DNA of 64,000 bases from assembly GCF_025698545.1 (NCBI RefSeq), contig NC_068571.1:49633733-49697732 (forward strand), read 5' to 3'. The notes under the pieces are model-generated. The model was not told the origin of the DNA and ran no database searches. It was given only the letters and a program-made list of their open reading frames with translations. Each line of letters opens with the position of its first letter. The stretch's first letter is position 1. Positions 34,614 to 45,903 of the stretch are shown here, piece by piece. The DNA is from Gossypium raimondii (lineage: Eukaryota; Streptophyta; Magnoliopsida; Malvales; Malvaceae). The position numbers and the translations under genes are program-made.

Positions 34614-36075
34614 TTTATAATTTTAGTTTATATCTTTCTTTTTTCTATGTTGGAATTTATAGCAGGAAAATCAAATACTAGTTTCTCTTTTAATGACTTA
34701 ATACAGATACTTTTATGTATTTCTTGGTTTATCTATGATTTAAGGAATTTGTGATGTTGGACAGCTTTCCTTTTAGGGGCTGTTCTGGTATTATGGACCT
34801 TGTCTGTGAACATTAATTGATGGTTTGGTGGGGAATTAGATGACACTTTGATTCTGCAGTGAGAGTTTTCAGATACCCTTTTGTGGGATTTTGGAACTTC
34901 AATTATCTTTTATTGTATGTTTCTCTTGGAAGCCTGTTGGCTGTGACTAATTCTTTATACATATTCATGCCAGTTGGCTTCTAATGTTATGAGTCTCTAT
35001 ACTTATTCTACTGTATAATTTCCTTGAAAGATTAATCTATAACCCCTGCAAATGGTTTCAAATTTCTCTTTTGCTTTGACAATGATTTTGGGCTGTCATA
35101 ATTGGAAGTTTCACTTTGAACTCTGACATTTCTTCCACACCATTTTTTCCTTGTATATTGTCCCAGATTGAACTGAAAACAGCCCCAGCTGACTTTCGTT
35201 TCCCTACAACAAATCAAACTAGACATTGTTTCGGCCGCTACATTGAGTTTCACAGGTACACTGCTTGTTAGGAAACTATCAAATGTTCCCTCCCCCCCTT
35301 CCTTCTTTTAATAATCTTGGAATCAATTACAGGTGCTTGGCTGCAAAGGGTGAAGAGTCTAATCAATGCGAAAATTTTGCCTAATACTACCGTTCTCTTT
35401 GTCCTGGTGAATGGGTGAGTATACCTAGTTTTTCTTATCGTCATAAGTAAACCAGAGTTTGCCTTGTTGCAATGGAATTGATGCTGTATATAAGCTTTAT
35501 ATCATGTGCTTTTTATTCTCCTAGCTTGTAGTACAAAGCTCTGTTGTTCACAGGCAAATCTGCCTTGTAAACGTCATGTCTTTGTTGATGAAGCTTGTTA
35601 CATATTCTGTACTTTCAGATACCAACTGTTTCGTATAGAAATATGTTAAGATAAGGAAATAATTATAGGTGCTTTTATTGCTCACCAGGTGGGCCCTTTA
35701 TTGTGCTTCTGCTCTTTTTCTTTCTCACTATCAGAAGTGATGTAGCATGTTAGTACACTACAAGCTGTTCTATACGTCATATTGATAGAATTATCATTGA
35801 TTTGGCTGATGATGTTCATTACAAATATGAATGAAGTGTCTACTTGAACATGTTATTGGTTTAGGAACAGTTTTGTAAATTATTGTGATTCTTCTTTAAT
35901 AGCTACAGTGCTTGTATCAAGAGTTACTTGTAAAGGAAGTAGAGTATAGATAACTTAAGCCATTTTATTAAACTCGTGTTTCCCATTTTAACATCCTGGA
36001 TGTTGCTGAAATTGATGCCAGATTGAGAAGTGGAATGAACAGAGGGAGAATGGTACTTTGCCGCGTCCTCTGTGA

Positions 36076-36811
36076 CTGTGATCACACATTGGAAAGTAGG
36101 TGAACCACTGCTTCTCTGGCATGGAAAACTTGTCTTTAGCTACTTCCAATAGTTATTCTTGAAAGTTTCGAATTAATAAGGTCGATGAGTTGTTAAAAAA
36201 CTGGAATATGCTCAGATGCTTTAATTCATGTACCTTCTTTTTCAAGCAGATTGTTTCCATCTTCATTTACATTTTAGTGGTGTGGTACTGCTTTCATGAA
36301 TTTTCAGTAAGTTCTTTTTCTTTCTCGGTAAGGTTTGCTCATATACTGCTCACAGGCAAGGAAAATGATTTATATTTGCATTAAGGGTGGCTTTGATAAG
36401 TCATATAATAATGGTATCTAAATTATAGAGCTGGGAAAACAGACCCAAGCTCGAGAAAATCTGAGTTCAACAGAACTTGAGCCCATAATAGATCTGAGAT
36501 TGAGACTAATTTAGCCCGAGCCCAAGATAAATTTAACCCAAAGCTTGAAAAAATTTAAATTTATAACTGAACAATAATAATAGACATTAATAACTAATAT
36601 AATTCTATGATTTACTTAAAATAAAAATAAATGATAATTCTTTATTTTTAAAAATATATTCATAAGACTCCATTATTTTGATAATTACACATATCTTAGC
36701 ATCAAAATAATTTACAACCATAATGGTCTGCTACCCTAGCACGTTTTAGGTCTGCCGCCGCCTGGCACGATTTTTTTTTCTTTATTCGTTTTTATGTTTT
36801 TGTCGCCAATT
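36076..36811. other. Spacer between COX6B and the LINE
   Basis: It contains the probable 3' UTR of COX6B. A stretch at 36425-36560 is rich in AGCCCGAGCCCAAG-type words and resembles a decayed copy of the family B MITE (21873-22492), but the ends were not found. Confidence 0.4.
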
Positions 36812-39800
36812 TTGATTTACAGGCTTCTATGTATCCCCTTATACACAGGATCGGAGCGAATCATGGGCCGTATTGAAAAACCTAGCTACTAATATGGATC
36901 TTCCATGGTTTGTTATGGGTGACTTCAATGAAATCATGTATGCAGCCGAGAAGAAAGGAGGATTGCCTAGAGATGAGAGGAGAATGGAATTGTTCCGAAG
37001 AGTGCTCGAGGAATGTCAATTGTACGATGTGGGCTATGAAGGTAGCTGGTTTACTTGGGAAAGAAGAAATTTGCCGGAGACTAACATACGAGAAAGATTA
37101 GATAGAGGAGTTGCAAACGCGGCATGGATTAACTGGTTCCAAGCAGTAAGAGTTCAACATTTAGTGCATTCGATGTCAGATCATTGTCCACTCCTTATGA
37201 ACACAAGGAGGTATGATGAAAGAATGAGCTACAGTTTTAAGTTTGAAGCGTGGTGGTCCCTTGAAGAGTCTTTTGAAGATGAAGTAAGGAATTTGTGGGA
37301 GAACGCATCAGGAGAGCTGATTCAGAAACTGGACTTTTTGAAAAATGGACTACAAAGGTGGGCTAAGAAAATCCAAAATAGAGAAGGCAAAGCAAATTCT
37401 CATGAGAAAACTAACGGAGCTGGCTGAGGAGGAAAGAGATGATAAGACTTTGGAGGAACTGATTGATACAAAAATTAATTTAAATTTTGAGCTTGAAAAA
37501 GAAGAATGCTACTGGGAACAAAGGGCCCGAATCGATTGGATAAGGTATGGGGACAGGAACACATCTTTTTTTCATGGTCGAGCATCACAAAGGAGCAAGA
37601 ATCTCATTCGTGGACTACAAAATGAAGATGGTAGAGAAATAGGGGAATTGCACGACATGGAAGGTATAGCACGGTCATATTTTAATAAGCTGTTTTCAAC
37701 AGAAGGAATGGGGGAGTGCGACCACATTTATGAGGAAGATAATCAAATGTTGACAGCAGTTTACACCAAAGAGGAAGTTATGAATGCAGTTTTTGCCATG
37801 GGACCAACGAAGGCACCAGGAGAAGATGGAATCCCAGCCCTCTTTTATCAAAAGTGTTGGAAAATTTTTGGGGATGATATAACCACTTTTTGCTTACAGA
37901 TCTTAAATGGCGTTAGGGAGGTAAGTCCAGTCAATTCTACAAATATAGTCCTTATCCCAAAAATTCCTAGCCCATCTCAGATGTCCCAATTCAGGCCAAT
38001 TAGCCTATGTAATGTTCTCTATAAAATCATTGCAAAGGTTATTGCAAATCGACTGAGTGGAGTTATTGGAAAATGTGTTGATGAGGCGCAAAGTGCTTTT
38101 GTGCCAGGACGGCTGATCTCAGATAATGTGCTACTTGCTTATGAAATAATGCACAAGTTAAAGCAAAAGAGATTGGGGAAGAAAGGGTATATGGCTGTTA
38201 AGCTTGATATGAGTAAAGCTTTTGACAGAGTGGAGTGGGGTTTCTTGAACAGGATTATGCTACAGATGAGGTTTGACCAAAGATGGGTAAATCTTATTAT
38301 GCAGTGTGTTACTTCAGTTTCTTACTCAGTTATTATTAACGGATATATTGGAGAAAAATTCTGCCCAACTAGAGGAATCAGGCAAGGGGACCCACTTAGC
38401 CCGTTTTTGTTCCTTTTATGTGGCGAAGGGCTGTCAAGCCTGCTGAGATTAGCAACATCCAAAGGTGTTTTAAAGGGAGTAAGGATCAGCAGAAATGGTC
38501 CGCAGATATCTCACTTATTTTTTGCTGATGATTGCATTTTGTTTGGTGAAGCAACAGATAGGGGAGCCAACTTTTTCAAGAATATTCTACGCGAATACAA
38601 GTCATGCTCAGGGCAGTGGGTAAATTTTGAAAAATCAGTAAGAATACGAAGGAGGAAGAGAAGAGACAAGTTGTTAATATCTTGGGGGTACGAAGCTCTA
38701 ATGAACCAGAACGGTACCTAGGGCTGCCTATAATGGTGGGTCGAAAGAAAAAAGCATCATTTCAGAATTTGAAAGACAAACTCAAAAAATGTATTGATCA
38801 TTGGAGCTTAAGGCTATTATCGCAGGGAGGGAAGGAATTTTTTATCAAGGTTGTCCTTCAGGCTATTCCGACTTACTCGATGGCATGTTTCTTATTACCC
38901 AAAGCACTTTGTGAAGATATGGAGAGTATTATAGCCAAGTTCTGGTGGCAGAAAGGACATGGAAAAAAGGGTATCCATTGCTGTACGTGGAAAAATATTT
39001 GTTCCTTAAAAGAAAACGGTGGATTAGGTTTTAGAAATCTTGCTCAATTTAATGTACCGTTATTGGCAAAACAAGGTTGGCGACTTCTTAATTTTCCAAA
39101 TTCGTTATTAGCCAAAGTTATGAAAGCTAAATATTATCCACGATCATGTTTTCTTAAGGCAGAGCTGGGAAATTTACCTTCACTCACCTGGCGGAGCATT
39201 TGGGCAGCAAAAGGTTTACTCAAACAAGGACTGTGCTGGAGAGTAGGCAGGGGAGACAAAATCTCTATTTGGGAGGATAATTGGATTCTAGGAATTGATA
39301 GAGCTGAAAGACAAAGCAGTTCACATATTGGGGAAATACAGTTAGTCTCGGATCTCATTGATAATTCAAATAGGAAATGGAGGGAGAATCTGATTATTAA
39401 TACCTTTCAAGTCGAAACAGCCCAGAAAATATTATAGATGCCGTTAGCCGAGACTGAGCATGATGACATCCAAGTTTGGAGGGGAGAATTATCCGGGGAA
39501 TTTTCTGTTCGTAGCGCGTATAAACTATTACAAGAGGCTACTCTTAATCCTACTGATTACTTGTTACAGACCGAATCTAAGAACTTTTACAGGAAATTAT
39601 GGGGATTACAACTTCCCCCAAAAATTACAATGACTATTTGGAGAATATCTTGGGATTATATCCCTAATTTTGTTAATCTCAGATGCAGGAAAGTTATTGC
39701 TAATGAGGAATGCCCCCGATGTCGATCCTGGCCTGAAGAAAGTATCCATGTGTTCCGAGACTGTCCTATTACAAAAGAGATTTGGACATCGTTAGATCTG

Positions 39801-40514
39801 TTCTGGGTCATGGACAATACAAGTCAGAGTTACTAGGAGTGGCTGACCTGGGTTTTCCAGAAAGGAAATGATGCTCAATGTCGACTGTTTTGTTATGCTT
39901 TATGGACGATCTGGGTCTCCAGAAACCAATTTATTTATGAAAGGAAAAACAGTACAGGTCGAGTTATAACACAAAGCATCCAAAGACAAATGGCAGAGAT
40001 TGAGGGAGTAAGAGTTTTGAAGACACAGAAAACTATGGTCAGGAAGTTTGAAGTTCAAGAGGACTTACCAAAAGCAGCGATCCAGTTTGATGCAGCTTTT
40101 GACAAGCGAAGCTTCAAGTCAGCATCAGGGCTGGTAGGGTGGGACCAAAATGGAGATTTATTGATGCTAAAGACGGTGATACATAAGAAGGTTTCCTCCG
40201 CGTTTGCAGCAGAGGCGTACGCTTGTTTGGAAAGTATGAAATTAGGAATCGCTCTTCGAATGCCATCAATAAAAATCACGGGGGACTCCAAGACAGTCAT
40301 CAACAAATGTCAGAAAATTTCAATAGATAAATCAGTGATTGGGGCAATTATTAGTGATATTCACAGCAAGAAATCATGTTTTCAAGATCTTAATTTTCAA
40401 CATATTCATAGATCAGAAAATTCGAACGCGCATAAGTTGGCTAGAAGAGCCATTGATAGAGATGAGAGTATTTACCTGATAGGAGCAGATCTGGATCGGT
40501 ATGTGTTTGACTGA
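36812..40514 (+). pseudogene. LINE ORF2 remnant (endonuclease, RT, RNase H)
   Basis: The endonuclease part shows GDFNEI (about 36930) and SDHCPLL (about 37180). Reverse transcriptase lies at about 37750-38640 with DMSKAFDRVEW, RQGDPLSPFLF and an intact catalytic box FADDCILFG (about 38521). The zinc-binding region follows (39500-39830, IWRISWDYIPN and CPRC motifs). RNase H lies at about 40075-40480 (FDAAFDKRS, GDSKTVINK, RSENSNAHKLARRA). The frame shifts near 37375 and near 38641 (a small deletion) and is stopped at 39435-39437 and 39834-39836. The longest intact frame is 37345-38721 (458 codons). With so few breaks it is younger than the LINE at 60-63 kb. Confidence 0.88.
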
Positions 40515-40868
40515 AAAAGGAGAGAACCAAGAAAATCGGACTGAAGGAGAGAATGGAATGGATGAATTCAAAACAGATAGCAAAAGATATTATCTTTCTT
40601 GGGGAAGTGCTATCGTCAGATGGCTGGAGAATGATTTGACTACACGAAAGAAATGGATGCCAGCCGTCTTAAGATTTGATTGGGGCTGATTTTGTTTACT
40701 TTTTCATTTATTGTTCTGTTTTCTTTAATTTATTGTTCTGTTTTCTTTAATTTTTTAGGAAGCTTCTAGTGATGTTGATTGTTTTATCCGTTTTGCTTGA
40801 CACTGGGCCTTAAAATGCTGGGCTTTGTTTGTTTTTGGTTTTATTATTAAAGTTCCCAATCATTTTAT

Positions 40869-40870
<2 letters not shown>

Positions 40871-40908
<38 letters not shown>
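40871..40908. repeat. (TA)n microsatellite at the LINE tail
   Basis: About 19 uninterrupted TA units follow AAGTTCCCAATCATTTTATCA. It probably began as the simple-sequence tail of the LINE. Confidence 0.85.
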
Positions 40909-40909
<1 letters not shown>

Positions 40910-43131
40910 TAAGCATTGCAAATTTATTTTAAAATTTTATTAATAGGAAAAGTAATTAACAATGATTTTTTATGTTTAATGATAAAGTGCAATAAATATT
41001 TAAAAACACTAATGTAATATAGAATATTTTAATACTATAATTATATATGTATAATAAATATATAAAACTAATAACTATTAAAAGCTATAAAATTAAATTT
41101 TAATAGTAATAATATAATATATTATATAACTATTACTGAAATCGATTACCTAAACTGATCTTAAATTAATATAGTAAGTTAGTATATTACTAATACATAA
41201 AATAAAATAAAATAAAATATATTTTAAAATATTAATATATATAACTATTATGATATAGATTATAATAAAAGATATAGTATGACATGATATTATAATATTT
41301 AACTATTGATGCATATATATAGACTATTAATATATTATATACTATATAATATGTTATAGCATTATATAATATAGTAAGAGGGCTAACTTCCAAATGCAGA
41401 AAAATATAGAAACTTGGAGCATATTTCAGCCAATATAATAATATAAGATAATAATTAATATATTATGTATTACTATAGTAAGTGATATATGGCAGGCTAA
41501 GAAGTTAATATCTTGATGAAGGAAATTTAATATTAAAATTCAAGTATATTGTCATGTAGTTCACTTGTGATACCAACTTAATCAATATGGGTGAGAGAAG
41601 ATATTTAATATTTTTAATTTACTTAAAAATAATTATTGGTGTAGTGGTAAAAAACTCGTTTATAAATTCATTAAACATGTGTTTGATCCTTGGATATATT
41701 AATTTTAATTTTTATTTAAAGATTATATAAAAATATGAAAAGATGAATATGTCGTCAAAATAATAATAATAGAAGTCATTTAATATAAATAAAATATTAA
41801 CCTTTTCTCAATTAAATTGAAACTCAATTAACTCGTGCACAAATTTAATTAAAGGTTTAAATAATACTATAGATAAATCAACTCATTTAAAATCACACCT
41901 AAGAATCTTGTAAGTCTATAACTTAATGTTTGATTTATTTTAAGAAATTTTTTAAAGTTGTTTTAATTTTTAAAAAGTATAAATTACGTAAATATTCTTA
42001 TAAAATAGAAGTTGTTATTTTAATAAATTATAATTTTACCCTTTTCAATCAAGTTAATATTAATTAAGTCGTGACATTAACTCAATTAAGGATTTTATAA
42101 TTAATATAAAATAATATTATATCAATTATACTAAAATTTATATTAACTTATAACATGAACTTAAGTAAAATTTTATAAATAGCTAAAAGAAATCATATCT
42201 AATATATAACATTTAAATTTTTTCTAAAATTTCATTTTATTAGTAATTTCTTAAAAGAACTTTGATCGCTTTTTTATCATTATAAAATTGAAGAAAGCAA
42301 AGGAAGGGAGAGGATAATAGAATTTAAATTTCAAAAGACATAAGAGAATGTTATAAAACTTGTTCACTATTTTTTTAGCCCAATGTGTATGGGTTTGTGG
42401 TTCACCAAATTTATACTTTCTATCAAATCGATATCTTAACTAATTTCAGGTCTAACCGACTTATTTGATTTAGACAATATTAATCGGACGATGATAACTT
42501 TAATAATCCCCCAAACAAATTTTGAAAATCAATTTCTTTAAAAAGAATCCCAGTCTCAAATTTTATTCCAAATGGAATTGAAATTTGAAATACACAAAAT
42601 ATTAGCTTTTAAATAAATTTAAAATATAAATTTTGATTAATTTTGTAATAAATATACCAAAGAATCAAGATTTTGTTATAAAATAAAAGATAGAGAATAA
42701 AGTAGAAAGAGAACGGAGAGCAAAGAGATTTTAAGTCTACATTAATAGACATAAAAGAACATAAACGAAATAGAACTCTACTTCTAATTACTATTAGAAT
42801 TTAAAGAACATTAAACATTATCTTAATCTTGATGGAAATCCACTTAATAATAAAATATTCATTACTGATTTAATATAATATAATATAATATAATATAATA
42901 TAATATAGGTTTTGTTATAATATTATTGATGTTTTTCTCTAAAAAAAGTATAAATTTTAATATTATTTGAAAATACACTTTAAATTTAACATTTCATTTT
43001 CTTAAATTAAAATTTTAGAAATAAATTATAATTGTAATAAAGATAAAGTAGTCTTTTCAAATCTATTCCATAACATGCATTACGTATTTGAAGGTTAAGT
43101 TTCCAACGAGCTGGCTCCCAATCGAAATTTA
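40909..43131. other. Very AT-rich intergenic DNA
   Basis: No gene is seen. A (TAATA)n run lies at 42871-42907. At about 41633-41700 a tRNA box A-like word (GGTGTAGTGGTAA) is followed by a box B-like word (TGTTTGATCC), similar to the units in the foldback element at 22933-24025. It lacks a clear acceptor stem. Confidence 0.5.
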
Positions 43132-43162
43132 GGCCCAAAATACATTGAAAATATTTTGGGCC
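43132..43162 (+). promoter_or_regulatory. Pair of site II motifs (TGGGCC) upstream of RRS1
   Basis: GGCCCA at 43132-43137 and TGGGCC at 43157-43162 form an inverted pair about 175-200 bases before the RRS1 start. Site II elements bind TCP factors and are common in plant promoters of ribosomal and ribosome-assembly genes, so placement and gene type agree. Confidence 0.55.
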
Positions 43163-43335
43163 AGAGATTTAGGTGTTCTATTTTTGAAAGAAATAACGAA
43201 GTAGTACACACTGTTGTTTAGAGACGTAAATGGGCGCAGTCCTCGCCTGGCTTTGCCCTCTCCTTATTAGGTTTTAAGAAGCCGAACTAATAGCCTTGCT
43301 TAGCAGCAAGCACTACATACCAACGCCAGCTGAAG

Positions 43336-45903
43336 ATGGAGAAGGAGAACCAGAACCCTTTTCAACTTGATGTGGGAAATCTCTTCGCTTTTAACCCTTT
43401 TCACAACTTTCCTTCCCTCCCCACTTCCAGGTTTACCCCTTTTGTTCCTTCATAATAATTATTGTTTTTGTAGTAGTTTGCCTCAGTTTGATTTTTTAGA
43501 TGATCTGTTATATGGATATTTTTCGTCTTTCTTTTTGGGGTATTTTTTTTTATTGGAATCATGAGAAATTTCTTGGGGGCAAAGGTGATTTGGAGCTCTA
43601 AAATAAATTGAATAGCCATGCACTATGATACTTATTTCCTTCAAACTTGGTTAAGATAGTTTTTTTTCTTCAAAGCATGAACTGCAGGTTTTTATTTTGC
43701 TTATTTGATCTGTAAAAGATGTGGAATTTTGTTCCTTTATTGATCTATTGATTGCCGCTCTATATGTTTAGGGATGAACTAGTTAAGGAATGTTTACAAG
43801 AGGGTACCAAGTTAGTTCAAGCGGTTGCTGATAGTCTGTTTAATTTACCTTCAACCGAAGATGTAGATGGGCCCCTTGTTAAGCTGCCTCCCCCAACTAC
43901 AAAACTTCCAAGGGAGAAGCATGTAAGCCTGACCTTTTTCTTAATTTTCTTGAAAGTTGGATTTTATATTAGTGTATATAAGCAATGCTTTATGTGGTTG
44001 TGTTTCTTAATTCTTTTTATACTAAGCATATTGGCGCTCTCGAAAGTCTAGTTGATAAGCTGCCATGAGAACTGAAATGCTTTATTTGCTTGTCTTTTCA
44101 GCTTCCAAAGCCTAAACCTCCTACAAAATGGGAGGAGTTTGCTAAAAAGAAAGGTAATCCGTTTCACCTATTGTACTTACATGGTTCTTTTAGTGTGCAA
44201 TCTCATTTTCCATTGTCTGAAGATTACCTGCTTTTGCCTTTTCCTTTTGGACTATCTTGTAGGTATAAAGAAACGTAAAAAGGACAAAGTTGTATGGGAT
44301 GAACAGACTGGTGCATGGAAACGTCGCTTTGGTTATGATCGTGTCAATGATGATAAAGACATACCCATCATTGAGGCCAAGATGACTGATGGTGAGTATC
44401 GAATGGACTTTTTTCCTTATAGAAGATGCACTAATGTTATATATATTTGACTTTTTAATTACTACAAACACAGCATAAATGCTTTTGCAGGAAATAAATA
44501 TATTACACATCAAGTGATAGATAGACCTTTACTTCATAAGTTTACAAGCATCTAATAGAACATATTGGACATGTTTGATTGTGTTGACCATGATTGTTGT
44601 TTTTTCCAGAGCCAGGAGAGGATCCTTTTGCTAAAAGACAAGATGATAAAAAGAAACGGGTTGAGAAGCAAGAGAAGAATCGCCTCCAGAACTTGAAACA
44701 AGCTGCAAAACTTGGTGCTTTGCCAAGGTTTTACCCATTCTTTGAATATATGTAGAAATTGACATTGCTATTTTCTAGAAGTAGAGATTTTTTGCTCCTT
44801 TTTTTGGTCAATATCTTAATCTTATTCGACACATATTGGTATAAATAACCCTCTTCTTATCTTATTCACGCAATGCTATTAGTCCTATTTCAACCTGCAA
44901 TTCCCATTCATTGATGGCATTCCCTTGTACCCTAATATTTATGTCATTTTAGCAGTTTAAAGGTTAGCCTATGATTTTACAGATCATGCTTATGGGTGTC
45001 GATGGTTGCTGGAATTAAACTTCGATCTCTTTTCTATAAGCATCATTTTCATCCAAACTTCGTAGTTCTTCATGAGGAAGTTTGGACACTTTAATAAGCT
45101 GGCATTAAATAAAATAGATCTTTGGTTGAGTCTTCCAATTGTTGCCAGACTCCTTGCTATCATTTTATATCACTATTTCTGGTTTAAGAATTTGGCTATG
45201 TGTTATGTTTTTCTTAAGTTGATTTTACTTTAAATGGTTTGCTGCAGCCATGTTCAGCTTGCTGCTACGGCTTTGCCCATAACAGGAACCCAAGCTCCAC
45301 CTAAGAAAGTAACCAAAGATGAATTGGGGAATGTAGCTGGGATGGCTGCTACATCTACAGCCAGTGGTGGGAAATTCGATAGGAAATTGCCAGGAGAAAA
45401 GCCTGCTAAAAAGCAAGGAAAGCATCGCAAGGTTTGAACTCTTGGGCCTCTTGACCTGTGTTTCAATGTAAATATTTCTCATAAACTACATTAACATGCT
45501 CTAATATTTTCCTGTTCTTTTATTCAGTTCTTACCAGTTGTTGAAGGGTCAGGGATAGGGTCAAGGGAGAAGGAGCAAACTGAGAATGTTCTAAACAAGC
45601 TAATCTCTAAGCATTCACATGAGATACTCAACGTTGACAAGGTAGGTTTGAGCCATGTATTTTGGTCGATTTGGTTGTAAACTCAATTTGTTGATAATCT
45701 GAGCCTTATTATTTTGGGGTTTTTTTTCCTTCTGAAATCAGGCTGTTACAATGTATAATGTGAAAAAAGAGAAGAAAGCTAGAAATAGAAAGAATCAGGA
45801 AGGGAGGTCATCATCAACCTCAAACAAGTTGAAACCCAAAAAGCAACTTCATAAGAAGGGTGCAAAGAAAGGACCAGGATCTTCAAAGAAAGGCAAGGCC
45901 TAA
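43336..45903 (+). CDS. RRS1: Ribosome biogenesis regulatory protein RRS1, eight exons
   Basis: RRS1 works with RPF2 in the nucleolus to bring the 5S RNP into the pre-60S ribosome. Exons: 43336-43430, 43772-43922, 44102-44153, 44263-44391, 44610-44727, 45248-45431, 45528-45641 and 45742-45903. All introns are GT-AG and phases agree, giving 334 residues, close to the usual plant length. Conserved blocks are visible in order: [110 protein letters not shown], then a Lys-rich tail ([16 protein letters not shown]) typical of nucleolar RNA-binding proteins. The start ATG is the only good one upstream of the first conserved block. No break is seen. Confidence 0.94.

Larger units (their letters stand above)
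31368..36075 (+). pseudogene. COX6B: Cytochrome c oxidase subunit 6b gene with a premature stop
   Basis: COX6B is a small twin-cysteine protein of the intermembrane-space side of mitochondrial complex IV. Proposed exons: 31368-31379 (MAHA), 35167-35255 (IELKTAPADFRFPTTNQ onward), 35333-35414 and 36022-36075 (IEKWNEQRENGTLPRPL). They use GT-AG sites, keep phase and would give 78 residues, normal for the short plant form. The first CX9C pair is intact (HCFGRYIEFHRC). In exon 3 the codon after ENFA is TAA (35382-35384), where the family has lysine, so translation would stop after residue 50. The second cysteine pair would be split and the conserved tail lost. Intron 1 is about 3.8 kb because it contains a solo LTR. 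Exon 1 is the least certain part. This is either a pseudogene, a nonsense allele or an assembly error. Confidence 0.82.
36812..40912 (+). mobile_element. 5'-truncated LINE (plant L1 type)
   Basis: Homology begins inside the endonuclease domain (TGFYVSPYTQDR at about 36815) and runs through reverse transcriptase, a zinc-binding region and RNase H, ending in a long (TA)n tail. ORF1 and the start of ORF2 are missing, as expected when target-primed reverse transcription stops early. No target duplication was identified. Confidence 0.88.

Noticed and set aside
41633-41700. tRNA gene candidate
   Set aside because: Box A- and B-like words are present but the ends do not pair into an acceptor stem; at most a SINE-like fragment.
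44190-44513. 107-codon ORF on the minus strand
   Set aside because: It is the shadow of RRS1 exon 4 and its introns.
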